In this document: one piece after another, positions 1 through 6,444 of the stretch | Numbering within the stretch: position 1 is the first letter of the stretch | Layout of the letters: each line of letters starts with the position of its first letter | Source: Quisquiliibacterium sp. | GTDB taxonomy: Bacteria; Pseudomonadota; Gammaproteobacteria; Burkholderiales; Burkholderiaceae_E | Assembly (NCBI GenBank): GCA_030830765.1 | Contig: JAURMJ010000043.1 | Location: forward strand, 1-8,240 | DNA: 8,240 nucleotides | Direction: 5' to 3' | Notes under the pieces: generated by a model | Database searches by the model: none | Seen by the model: the letters and a program-made list of their open reading frames with translations, nothing else | What the model was told of the DNA's origin: nothing | Made by a program: the position numbers and the translations under genes

Positions 1-202
1 AAAGAAATGCCACTTCCGTTAGAGGTTGTCCTATTAACGCAACCAATACAGTGGCCATCGTCCCAGCTACAAAACTGGCCATGGCCGCTATTGCCAAAGC
101 ACTGCCGCCACGACCTTGTTGACTCATTGCGTAGCCATCGATGGCAGTGACCAGTTGTGCAAGCCAGCCGCTTGCGAGCGAATCAGGGGCGGTCTTGTTC
201 AT
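1..202 (-). CDS. TctA-family transporter piece lacking its N-terminus (partial)
   Basis: This leftward reading frame starts with ATG at 200-202 and runs off the window edge. From about residue 18 (position 151) it reads VTAIDGY, then QQGRGG, then a hydrophobic alanine-rich helix. These are hallmarks of the large membrane subunit TctA of tripartite tricarboxylate transporters, which with TctB and the periplasmic binding protein TctC imports citrate-like organic acids. In full-length TctA the DGY...QGRGG motif lies roughly 90 residues from the start, so about 75-80 N-terminal residues are missing. An in-frame TGA directly precedes the ATG, and the space where they would lie is the hydroxy-acid dehydrogenase gene. 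A good Shine-Dalgarno GGAG sits 5 bases before the ATG, so translation is plausible. The first 17 residues do not resemble TctA. Base composition drops to 27 G/C in the first 60 bases, with codons such as TTA, CTA and ATA that are rare in the neighbours. It is either a remnant or a rearranged gene; the family call is firm, intactness is not. Confidence 0.6.
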   Translation of the reverse strand, partial: MNKTAPDSLASGWLAQLVTAIDGYAMSQQGRGGSALAIAAMASFVAGTMATVLVALIGQPLTEVAFL

Positions 203-215
203 TCAGTCTCCAGAC

Positions 216-1385
216 TCAGCGCAGCGCAGGCGCTTGGCAAAGCAGATCCGGCGTGATCTCGGCGATGTTGCGCGCACCGCACAGCCGCATGCTCCGGTTC
301 AGTTCATCGGAAAGGATTTCGAGCGCCCGACTCGCGCCAGGCAAGCCCGCAGCACAAACCCCATACAACGTGGCCCGCCCAACCAGCACGGCCTGAGCTC
401 CGACAGCCAGTGCGCGCACGATGTCGACCCCGCGACGCACCCCGCCATCGACCATCACTTCGAGGCGACCAGCCGCTGCCGACAGCACCTCGGGCAAGGC
501 ATCCATCGTCGCAATGCCCCCATCGAGCTGTCGGCCGCCGTGATTGGACACCACCACTGCATCGCAGCCAAGGCGCACCAGGCGCTCGGTGTCATCGTCC
601 CGGACAACCCCCTTGACAACCAGTTTCCCCCCCCAGGCGTCCCGAATGCGCGCAAGCGCATCCCAGTCAAACGAGGCGTCATAGTTGCGCCCAACGCTGG
701 AGACAATGCCGCTGGTTGAAGTTTTCGGTGCTTCCAGGCCGAGCAGATTCTCCAGCTGCGGCTGCCCTGCCCACAGCTGCGCCAACGCCCAGGCTGGCTT
801 GCGCGCAAAACCAGCCAGATTGCGGGGCGTCCAGCGAAACGGCACAGAAAAATCGTTGCGCAGATCGCGTTCGCGCTTGCCCCCCACCGGCAGGTCTACA
901 GTGATCATCACCGCCTCGTAACCAGCCTGCCGAGCCCGCTCAATCAGTCGCAGCGTGAAGGCGTTGTCCTTCAGGATGTACGCCTGAAACCAGAGCCTGT
1001 GACCGGGCACGGCCTGCGCAATCCGTTCGATTGAAGAAGTGGCCGAGGTGGACAGCACAAACGGGATGCCGAACTGCTGCGCAGCACGGGCCAGAGCGAC
1101 CTCGCCATGCGGCCAACCGAAACCGACTGCGCCAGTCGGGCCGATCAGCAGTGGCATGGCGCTGCGCGCTCCAAGCACGCTGCATGCGGTCTCAACATGC
1201 GACACATCGCGCAGCACCCGAGGCCGCAGCCGAATGCGCTCAAAGGCTGCGCGGTTCTCGCGCAGCGTCAGTTCGTCTTCAGCGCCCCCGTCGTACAGAT
1301 CGAAGACGCCGCGCGGCAGACGCCGACGCGCTCTGATCCGCAGATCTTCGATACTGAAGGCGCGTTTGATGCCGTAGATGCTCAC
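216..1385 (-). CDS. FMN-dependent alpha-hydroxy-acid dehydrogenase, MdlB/LldD family
   Basis: This 389-residue protein belongs to the FMN-dependent family of lactate dehydrogenase, glycolate oxidase and mandelate dehydrogenase, which oxidises 2-hydroxy acids to 2-oxo acids on a TIM-barrel fold. The expected active-site residues are visible: Y31 in YDGGAEDE, Q134 and Y136 in FQAY, D164 and R171 in the TVD...KR stretch, K258 in VVKG, and the catalytic H282 with R285 in SNHGGRQLD. The FMN phosphate-binding DGGVRRG (313-319) and GRATLYG (336-342) are intact. Length and the 180-235 insert resemble the membrane-associated mandelate dehydrogenase MdlB, whose electrons go to the respiratory chain. 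This suggests a dehydrogenase rather than an oxidase, but the substrate (mandelate, lactate or another) cannot be read from the sequence. The start is GTG at 1383-1385, overlapping the stop of the upstream small gene by 4 bases, which implies translational coupling. The TctA piece begins 14 bases after its stop. Confidence 0.9.
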   Translation of the reverse strand: MSIYGIKRAFSIEDLRIRARRRLPRGVFDLYDGGAEDELTLRENRAAFERIRLRPRVLRDVSHVETACSVLGARSAMPLLIGPTGAVGFGWPHGEVALARAAQQFGIPFVLSTSATSSIERIAQAVPGHRLWFQAYILKDNAFTLRLIERARQAGYEAVMITVDLPVGGKRERDLRNDFSVPFRWTPRNLAGFARKPAWALAQLWAGQPQLENLLGLEAPKTSTSGIVSSVGRNYDASFDWDALARIRDAWGGKLVVKGVVRDDDTERLVRLGCDAVVVSNHGGRQLDGGIATMDALPEVLSAAAGRLEVMVDGGVRRGVDIVRALAVGAQAVLVGRATLYGVCAAGLPGASRALEILSDELNRSMRLCGARNIAEITPDLLCQAPALR

Positions 1386-1717
1386 TCGACCTTCACATGT
1401 GCTGCCTTGATGACCCGCACCCAGCCTTCGCCATGTGCCGGCGCCAGATCGACGCCTGCGATTGACGACGCGATTCCCCGATCACTTGCTGTCACCTTCA
1501 TCGCCGGCTCCCAACCACTCCACTTGGCGAGGATCGTAGCACCGGACGCTGTGGACATCCGTATGCCCCTTGCCAATTCGACGGACTGACCGGATCGAGA
1601 TTCCATTCCCCAGACGGAGTCATCCTCCTGCAGTCCTTCGACCCGGGAAAATGGCCTGCGCGGCACGCGGATCAGTGATTCAGCCCTGGCAGGCAAGCCG
1701 CTTTGACACGGGGCCAT
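1382..1717 (-). CDS. Small protein of unknown function coupled to the hydroxy-acid dehydrogenase
   Basis: I do not recognise this protein. Its TGA stop shares 4 bases (GTGA) with the GTG start of the downstream dehydrogenase, the arrangement of two co-translated genes, and this is the main reason to believe it is real. The start is uncertain. The frame is open up to a TTG at 1756, with ATG codons at 1717 (111 residues), 1606 (74) and 1558 (58). The shortest has the best ribosome binding site, AAGGGG 7 bases upstream. The TTG at 1756 lies inside an AT-rich promoter-like pocket and is unlikely. The C-terminal 60-70 residues are mixed hydrophobic and charged, without a signal peptide, membrane helix, cysteine motif or nucleotide-binding loop. 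The N-terminal part is arginine- and proline-rich and may not be translated. It could be a small accessory protein, or the surviving 3' end of a larger gene. Confidence 0.45.
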   Translation of the reverse strand: MAPCQSGLPARAESLIRVPRRPFSRVEGLQEDDSVWGMESRSGQSVELARGIRMSTASGATILAKWSGWEPAMKVTASDRGIASSIAGVDLAPAHGEGWVRVIKAAHVKVE

Positions 1718-1739
1718 CAGCAACAACTGTCGCTGCGCA

Positions 1740-1783
1740 GGGAATTTATATCTCAAGCGCTAAAATCGAATCTCCAGGGGGAT
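1740..1783. promoter_or_regulatory. AT-rich divergent promoter region with ribosome binding site
   Basis: Within GC-rich surroundings, 1743-1771 is strikingly AT-rich. On the plus strand TAAAAT (1761-1766) is a 5/6 match to a -10 box, and would give a very short leader before the Shine-Dalgarno AGGGGG (1776-1781). On the minus strand TATAAA (1745-1750) could serve the leftward small gene. No good -35 box pairs with either, so the promoter calls are tentative. The AGGGGG is a strong ribosome binding site and helps fix the start of the rightward gene at 1790. Confidence 0.35.
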
Positions 1784-1789
1784 AACACC

Positions 1790-3397
1790 ATCACTGAATC
1801 CGAACCGCTGATCCATGCGCTGTGCGACCCCAGCTGCTATCCACACGAAGTAGACAAGGTCGAACTTCTGCAGACCCACGCATCCTGGGTGCTGCTGGCC
1901 GGGCCCTACGCGTACAAGATCAAGAAACCGGTCGATCTGGGTTTTCTGGACTTCAGCACACTGCAGGCAAGGCGTCATTACTGTGATGAGGAAGTTCGCC
2001 TGAACCGCCGGCTTGCTCCGGATCTTTACCTCGATTGCGTTCCGGTTCTAGGCTCGGTCACGGAACCGCGCATCGGTCCGTCCGGCCCGTCGGCAAGACG
2101 TGGAGCCCTGGAATTTGCAGTGCGCATGCGCCGCTTTGAGACAGGGCACGAACTTGGCGTTCTGGCAGAACACGGCAATCTGGCCCCTGCGGTCCTGCTC
2201 AAGCTGGCGCAGCGGCTGGCCGACTTCCATCGGCAGGCAGCCCGCGCGGGAACAGCCGATGACTGGGGAAAGCCCTGGCAAGTCCTTGATCCGGCCATTG
2301 CCAACTTCGACCAACTTGGCGAACTGCTGGCTGGTGCTGCCATCCTGGAACGACTCGTGCCCCTGCGCAGTTGGACCGAACAGGAACATGCACGCCTGCA
2401 GGAGACTTTCGAGAACCGTCGTCGCGCCGGCTTCATCCGTGAGTGCCACGGTGACCTGCATCTGGCCAACATCGCACTGATCCAAGGTGAGCCGATCCCC
2501 TTTGATGCGCTCGAATTCGACCCTGCACTGCGCTGGATTGATACGATCAGCGAGATCGCGTTTACCGTCATGGATCTTCGCCAGCGCGGTCTGTCGGGCC
2601 AGGCGCAGCTGTTCCTTGACGAGTATCTGGCTGCGACCGGTGACTATGACGGTGTCCGGCTGCTGCCGTTCTATCTGGTTTATCGGGCGATGGTGCGCGC
2701 CAAGATTGCAGCAATCAGGTTGTTGCAACCTGGTGAACCCGAACAACGGGAACAGGCGCGGCAGAGCCTGCTCTCCCATATTGATCTGGCCGAACAATTT
2801 TCAGCGCCAGCGCAGCCATGGCTGGTACTTACCCATGGCGTCAGCGGCTGCGGCAAGAGCGTTGCCAGCGCTAGGCTGCTTGAGCTTGGTGACTGGATCA
2901 GGTTGCGTTCAGACGTGGAACGAAAGCGCCTGGCTGGCCTGGGCCTCCTTGAGCGCCCCGATTCCGAAGCAGGTCAAGGCCTTTACACACCCAGGATGAC
3001 AAGCAAAACATACCGGCATCTGCGCGAACAGGCCCGCATGCTGCTTCAGTCGGGTCACCCTGTGATCGTCGATGCGACATTTTTAAGCCGGGGACAGCGC
3101 GAGCCCTTTGAGACGCTCGCCCGGGGCCTGCGGGTTGGGCTGAGTATCCTCGCCCCCGAGGCGGAGCCCGAAACGCTGCACGCCCGCATCAAATCGCGTC
3201 TGGTCAGCCGCGCCGACCCTTCAGACGCCGACGCTACGGTTCTGGCAGCGCAACTTGAGAGCATCGAGGGGCTGACCGCACGCGAGCAATCAGTCTGTGT
3301 GCAGTACGATTCGAACGATTCACTGGCGATGCAGCATGCCCTGGAACGGATCGAGCAGCTGCGACTGGCGGCCGTCCGGACTGGAAGAAAGTCCTGA
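1790..3397 (+). CDS. Aminoglycoside-phosphotransferase-like / P-loop kinase fusion protein
   Basis: About 535 residues with two domains. Residues 1-335 are an APH-like kinase domain (COG2187-like): the opening segment with THASWVLLAG and YKIKKPVDLGFLDF is typical of the family. The catalytic loop HGDLHLAN (220-227) carries the presumed catalytic D222 and N227, and D239 in FDALEFD is the likely second metal ligand. Residues 343-535 are a P-loop kinase domain (COG0645-like) with Walker A GVSGCGKS (350-357), the following RSDVERKR and a VIVDATF strand. Such fusions are widespread in proteobacteria. Their substrate is unknown, and aminoglycoside resistance should not be assumed from the name. The frame is open from a TTG at 1703, but that TTG would put the AT-rich pocket inside the gene and add 29 residues unlike the family. 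The Shine-Dalgarno AGGGGG at 1776-1781 points to ATC at 1790 (I/M-TESEPLIHAL), where family similarity begins. The gene converges on the cytochrome c gene with 6 bases between stops. Confidence 0.85.
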   Translation: MTESEPLIHALCDPSCYPHEVDKVELLQTHASWVLLAGPYAYKIKKPVDLGFLDFSTLQARRHYCDEEVRLNRRLAPDLYLDCVPVLGSVTEPRIGPSGPSARRGALEFAVRMRRFETGHELGVLAEHGNLAPAVLLKLAQRLADFHRQAARAGTADDWGKPWQVLDPAIANFDQLGELLAGAAILERLVPLRSWTEQEHARLQETFENRRRAGFIRECHGDLHLANIALIQGEPIPFDALEFDPALRWIDTISEIAFTVMDLRQRGLSGQAQLFLDEYLAATGDYDGVRLLPFYLVYRAMVRAKIAAIRLLQPGEPEQREQARQSLLSHIDLAEQFSAPAQPWLVLTHGVSGCGKSVASARLLELGDWIRLRSDVERKRLAGLGLLERPDSEAGQGLYTPRMTSKTYRHLREQARMLLQSGHPVIVDATFLSRGQREPFETLARGLRVGLSILAPEAEPETLHARIKSRLVSRADPSDADATVLAAQLESIEGLTAREQSVCVQYDSNDSLAMQHALERIEQLRLAAVRTGRKS

Positions 3398-3403
3398 GAC
3401 GAC

Positions 3404-3760
3404 TTACTTCGTGTGGCGGTAATAATCCCGGTTCAGGACTGCGGCAACCGCGGTGGTTTCCTCGGGGAACATGCCCAGACCGAGCTCGGTGTTGCACTGC
3501 TCGACCATCCCGCGCAGATAGCCAGCCGTACTGATGCGACCGGCCGGTCTGTAAATCGCACTGCCGTCACCGCCGACTTTTCGGACATGGCATGCGGTGC
3601 ACTTATGCTGCACGATCAATTCCTGGCCAAGCTTCAGATCGGCGCCCCGGTATATCTGCGGAACATTGTCCTGAGCCCAGACTGCCCCGGAAAACGTCAG
3701 CAGTCCTGCCGTCAGGACCGAGACAGCAATGCAAGATTGAATTTTTGCGCGCTTTGACAT
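3404..3760 (-). CDS. Small secreted c-type cytochrome
   Basis: A 118-residue monohaem cytochrome c exported to the periplasm. The N-terminus has a classic signal peptide: basic MSKRAKIQ, a hydrophobic core, and likely cleavage after A29 in VWA|QD. Haem is attached covalently at CTACH (C54, C57, H58, with H58 the proximal ligand). M97 in GLGMFPEE, or M84, is the likely distal ligand. The C-terminal pattern QCN...FPEE...AAVLNRDYY is one I associate with small cytochromes of betaproteobacteria. The start chosen is ATG 3758-3760, with GGAG upstream; the longer frame to 3838 would place 26 hydrophilic residues before the signal peptide and overlap the upstream gene. It lies 56 bases downstream of the MDR dehydrogenase gene on the same strand and is probably co-transcribed. 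It could carry electrons for a periplasmic or membrane dehydrogenase, but the partner is not shown by the sequence. Confidence 0.85.
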   Translation of the reverse strand: MSKRAKIQSCIAVSVLTAGLLTFSGAVWAQDNVPQIYRGADLKLGQELIVQHKCTACHVRKVGGDGSAIYRPAGRISTAGYLRGMVEQCNTELGLGMFPEETTAVAAVLNRDYYRHTK

Positions 3761-3816
3761 GAGCTTTTCTCCGTCGCGACCGGCTGGTGCGGGATGACCG
3801 ATTGAAGTCAGCGACC

Positions 3817-4836
3817 TCAGTCGACGTGACTGACACAAACCTTCCCAAATTGTGCCCCGCTTTTCAGGTAATTCATCGCTTCCTTCAATTCGGCGAACGC
3901 AAACACCCGATCGATGACTGTTTCAACTCGGTGTTGCTCGAGCATTCGACACATTGCCTCAAACCCGTCGCGGTGGCCAACCGTCACCCCCTGCAACCGG
4001 ACCTGCCGGGTCACAACCTGCCCAAGCGAGGCAGACAGCTTGGAGCCGGACAACACCCCGATCATCGACAGGACACCACCTGGCCGAATGCAGCGCAGTG
4101 ACTGCGGCAGCGTGGTTTCGCCGCCAAGCTCGATGATATGGTCAAAACCCTGCCCCCCAGTCATCTCGCGCGCAGGCTTGTACCAGTCAGGAATCTGCCG
4201 ATAGTTGATTGTCGCGTCGGCCCCCATCTGGCGCAACCGTTCGATCTTGGCATCACTGGACGAGATCACTGTCACGTGCGCCCCCATCAGCTTGGCAAAG
4301 CGCAGCGCAAACAACGCGACCCCACCGGAGCCTTGCACCAGCACCTTCTCGCCCGGTCGGGTCGTGCTGCAGCCGGCCAGCGCGGTCCATGCGGTCAACG
4401 CCGCGCAAGGCAGGCTGGCAGCCTGCTCGTCACTCAGATAGTCGGGAACCTTCGATACGCCCTGCTCGGACAGGCACATCAGCTCGGCCATCGTGCCGTC
4501 GATCGGACCGCCCAGCGAACGGGTCAGGCGATGAAGATCCGGCTCCCCGCTGATCCATTCCTGAAAAAACAACGGACAGACGCGGTCACCGACTGCCACT
4601 CGCGTCACATCGGCCCCGACCTGAACCACTTCGCCAACACCATCGGAGAGCGGAATCAGCGGCAACTGACCGGTGAAACTGCCGTAGCCACGCTCCGGCA
4701 CAACCAGATCACGGAAATTGACTGAGGATGCCTTCATCCGGACCAGAACCTGTCCGGGACCAGGCGTGGGTTCAGGCCTTGTCGACAGGCGCAGATTGTC
4801 AAAGCCCCAGTCATTTTCGATCTGAAATACGCGCAT
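3817..4836 (-). CDS. NAD(P)-dependent MDR-family alcohol dehydrogenase / quinone oxidoreductase
   Basis: This 339-residue cytosolic protein is a medium-chain dehydrogenase/reductase. The N-terminal GroES-like domain contains PGPGQVLVRMKASSVNFRD and the PLIPLSDGVGEVVQVG strand-turn typical of the superfamily. The middle Rossmann fold has VQGSGGVALFALRFAKLMGA as the nucleotide-binding loop, followed by VTVISSSDAKIERLRQMGA. The S residues after the second strand (ISSSD) suggest an NADP preference, but this is weak. The four-cysteine structural zinc loop of classical alcohol dehydrogenases is absent, and the usual catalytic zinc ligands (C near residue 40, H near 65) are replaced by NFRD and SDG. 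It therefore belongs to the zinc-independent quinone-reductase/enoyl-reductase-like branch. The substrate is unknown. The ATG start at 4836 matches the family N-terminus; its ribosome binding site is weak (GGAG 10 bases upstream). Cytochrome c follows downstream, and the MFS gene is divergent. Confidence 0.85.
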   Translation of the reverse strand: MRVFQIENDWGFDNLRLSTRPEPTPGPGQVLVRMKASSVNFRDLVVPERGYGSFTGQLPLIPLSDGVGEVVQVGADVTRVAVGDRVCPLFFQEWISGEPDLHRLTRSLGGPIDGTMAELMCLSEQGVSKVPDYLSDEQAASLPCAALTAWTALAGCSTTRPGEKVLVQGSGGVALFALRFAKLMGAHVTVISSSDAKIERLRQMGADATINYRQIPDWYKPAREMTGGQGFDHIIELGGETTLPQSLRCIRPGGVLSMIGVLSGSKLSASLGQVVTRQVRLQGVTVGHRDGFEAMCRMLEQHRVETVIDRVFAFAELKEAMNYLKSGAQFGKVCVSHVD

Positions 4837-5069
4837 CTCGCCAGTCTCCGGTTCAGGGTTTTCGGGCAGTTTAACCGCGATCGTGCAGCGTCATCGAGCC
4901 GAAGCATGAACCAGCGACCAGACTGCAGGATGCAGCGGTCCTGCGTGTGCCAGGCGAACAGGCGCCCGAGGCCCTTGCAACGACGGGCAGCACTTGTTTT
5001 CGAGATTCCATTGACCACGCCTGGCTCGCCTTCGTACCATGCGGATCCCGTCACGACGAGATCTACGCG
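4837..5069. other. Divergent intergenic region between dehydrogenase and MFS genes
   Basis: 233 bases separate the two divergent starts. The only convincing element is the rightward promoter candidate at 5011-5040, listed separately. On the minus strand a TTAAAC near 4869-4874 could be a poor -10 box for the dehydrogenase gene, but its -35 is weak. No clear operator palindrome or riboswitch was seen. The MFS frame is open back to a GTG at 4947, but the extra 41 residues are hydrophilic and not MFS-like, so I treat this part as non-coding. Confidence 0.4.
5011..5040 (+). promoter_or_regulatory. Candidate sigma-70 promoter for the MFS gene
   Basis: TTGACC (5011-5016, 5/6 to the -35 consensus) is followed after 18 bases by TACCAT (5035-5040, 4/6 to the -10 consensus). 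Transcription would begin near 5047 and give a leader of about 23 bases before the TTG start at 5070. The position agrees with that start and argues against the upstream GTG at 4947. It is predicted from sequence only. Confidence 0.35.
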
Positions 5070-6317
5070 TTGAAACCCAAACTCTTTTATGGCTGGATCG
5101 TCGTCTGGGCGGCCTTCGTCTGCATGCTGGTGATCTTCGGCTGCGCCTACTCGTTCGCTGCATTCTTCCAATCCTTTGCGACGGAGTTCTCAGCACAGAG
5201 GGCCGATGTCGCGCTCGTCTTCGGCCTGTCGGGGTTGCTTTACTTCATGCTGGGCGCCCCGTCGGGCATGCTTGCCGATCGCTTCGGTCCGCGTGCCACC
5301 TGCACGGCCGGCATGATCGTGCTGGCCGTCGGCCTGTTTTGCGCCAGCTACGCGCAAAGCCTTCAATTGATCTACCTGGCCTATGGCCTGGGAATCGGGC
5401 TGGGCGTGGCACTGGTCTACACCCCGGCAATGGGCGCGGTCCTGCCCTGGTTCGTTGCCCGGCGCGGACTGGCCTCGGGGATCGCCAGTTCGGGGATCGC
5501 CAGTTCGGGAATCGGCGCGGGAACGCTGCTTATTCCGGTCGCTGCTGCTGCGTTGATCAGCGCCACCGACTGGCGTAACGGCATGCGCATGATGGCACTG
5601 GCAGTCGCCCTGATCGGTCTCACGTCGGCCTGGCTGATGGAGAAGAATCCAGCACGCAGAGGCCTTGGCCCCGATGGAGCCCCTCCCGCCGAATCCTCGC
5701 GCAGCGCAGCGCATTCGGCAATGAGCGGTCTGACACTGCGCGAAGCGCTGAGCACAGCACGCTTCTGGTGGCTTTTCGCATCGATCTTCGCGTGCGCCCC
5801 GACGATGTTCACGCCTTTTGCGCATATCGCCGTGCACGCGCAGGATCTCGGCATCTCAAACGCAACCGCCGTATCACTGGTCGGATTGATCGGCATCGGC
5901 AGCCTGATCGGACGCTTCGGAATCGGGGCCCTGGCCGACCGACTGGGCCGTATCCGCACGCTGATCATGCTTGAGTGCCTACTGGCAGGTACCTATCTGC
6001 TCTGGTGGGGGGCCCCTGGCTACGGGGTGCTGGCGACCTTCGCCCTGACCTTCGGACTTTGCTACGGTGGCATCGTGTCGCTGCTGCCTCCGATCTGCAT
6101 GGACCTGTTCGGTGGCCGGGCGGTCTCGGGTGTGATCGGCGTGCAGTACTCGGCCGCCGCGGTTGGCAATCTTGCCGGCCCGGTGGCCGCAGGCGCTGCC
6201 TTTGACCTTTACGGCTCATACACGCCGGTGATGATCGGCTGCGCGATCTCGTCGGCACTTGCGATCACCGCCTGCTGGCGACTGCTGCGTATTACAAGGG
6301 ACTTGCAAACGCTCTGA
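5070..6317 (+). CDS. MFS transporter, probable organic/aromatic acid importer
   Basis: A 415-residue inner-membrane protein of the major facilitator superfamily, with about 12 hydrophobic segments. It opens with KLFYGWIVVWAAFV and TM1-2 features AYSFAAFF typical of the monocarboxylate/oxalate-formate-antiporter-like branch. The loop 2-3 motif GMLADRFGPR (66-75) and its repeat in the second half, GALADRLGRIR, are the standard MFS gating motifs. WFVARRGLASGI (127-138) precedes TM5. The hydrophilic central loop runs from about 191 to 222. TTG at 5070 is chosen because it fits the family N-terminus and lies just after a promoter candidate; the Shine-Dalgarno is weak. The substrate is unknown; the neighbouring gentisate dioxygenase makes an aromatic acid a reasonable guess. 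An exact 15-base tandem duplication inserts a second IASSG at residues 138-147, in or near TM5, where relatives usually have one copy. Confidence 0.85.
   Translation: MKPKLFYGWIVVWAAFVCMLVIFGCAYSFAAFFQSFATEFSAQRADVALVFGLSGLLYFMLGAPSGMLADRFGPRATCTAGMIVLAVGLFCASYAQSLQLIYLAYGLGIGLGVALVYTPAMGAVLPWFVARRGLASGIASSGIASSGIGAGTLLIPVAAAALISATDWRNGMRMMALAVALIGLTSAWLMEKNPARRGLGPDGAPPAESSRSAAHSAMSGLTLREALSTARFWWLFASIFACAPTMFTPFAHIAVHAQDLGISNATAVSLVGLIGIGSLIGRFGIGALADRLGRIRTLIMLECLLAGTYLLWWGAPGYGVLATFALTFGLCYGGIVSLLPPICMDLFGGRAVSGVIGVQYSAAAVGNLAGPVAAGAAFDLYGSYTPVMIGCAISSALAITACWRLLRITRDLQTL
5476..5505 (+). repeat. Exact 15-base tandem duplication within the MFS gene
   Basis: CGGGGATCGCCAGTT occurs twice back to back (5476-5490 and 5491-5505), followed by a partial third copy CGGGAATCG with one mismatch. 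Being 15 bases, the duplication keeps the frame and encodes IASSG twice. Confidence 0.9.
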
Positions 6318-6444
6318 ACGTCGTACCGACCTGGCCAGTAAAATCAACCTACGTTCGCTGGCTGAATATTTTGATCTAACAGCCCACTGACCACCCACCC
6401 CAAGCAGCGACCTGCTGACCGCGGGATCGTGCCGGAAGACCGCA
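6318..6444. other. Spacer between MFS and gentisate dioxygenase genes
   Basis: This 127-base spacer holds an AT-rich pocket (about 6339-6378, including TAAAAT at 6339-6344) that might contain a promoter, but I find no well-spaced -35/-10 pair. A short perfect inverted repeat AGCAG-CGAC-CTGCT lies at 6403-6416; at 5 bases per arm it may be chance. The ribosome binding site GGAAG (6434-6438) sits 6 bases before the dioxygenase ATG. The two genes may be co-transcribed. Confidence 0.35.

Noticed and set aside
141..719. 192-codon open frame on the plus strand
   Set aside because: It lies antisense to the hydroxy-acid dehydrogenase, whose active-site motifs are all intact. The product is low-complexity and resembles no family; long antisense frames are common in GC-rich DNA.
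1703..1731. TTGACA at 1703-1708 as a promoter -35 box
   Set aside because: The -35 hexamer is perfect, but no acceptable -10 box lies 16-18 bases downstream, and the AT-rich pocket is too far away.
1703..1789. Upstream TTG start and 29-residue extension of the kinase fusion protein
   Set aside because: The extension has no family similarity, covers the AT-rich promoter-like pocket, and its ribosome binding site is poorer than the one in front of 1790. It remains the only canonical alternative start.
2048..2797. 249-codon minus-strand open frame
   Set aside because: It is antisense to the phosphotransferase-like domain, which carries the conserved HGDLH catalytic loop on the plus strand. The antisense product shows no recognisable domain.
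1790..3397. Antibiotic resistance gene reading of the phosphotransferase-like domain
   Set aside because: The N-terminal domain shares the APH kinase fold, but the fusion with a P-loop kinase marks a widespread family of unknown substrate and not a known resistance enzyme.
4138..4725. 195-codon plus-strand open frame
   Set aside because: It is antisense to the MDR dehydrogenase and is a by-product of third-position GC bias.
4947..5069. N-terminal extension of the MFS protein from GTG 4947
   Set aside because: The 41 additional residues are hydrophilic and not MFS-like, and a plausible promoter lies within them.
5190..5837. 215-codon minus-strand open frame
   Set aside because: It is antisense to a clear MFS gene, and its product is a histidine-, arginine- and glycine-rich low-complexity string.
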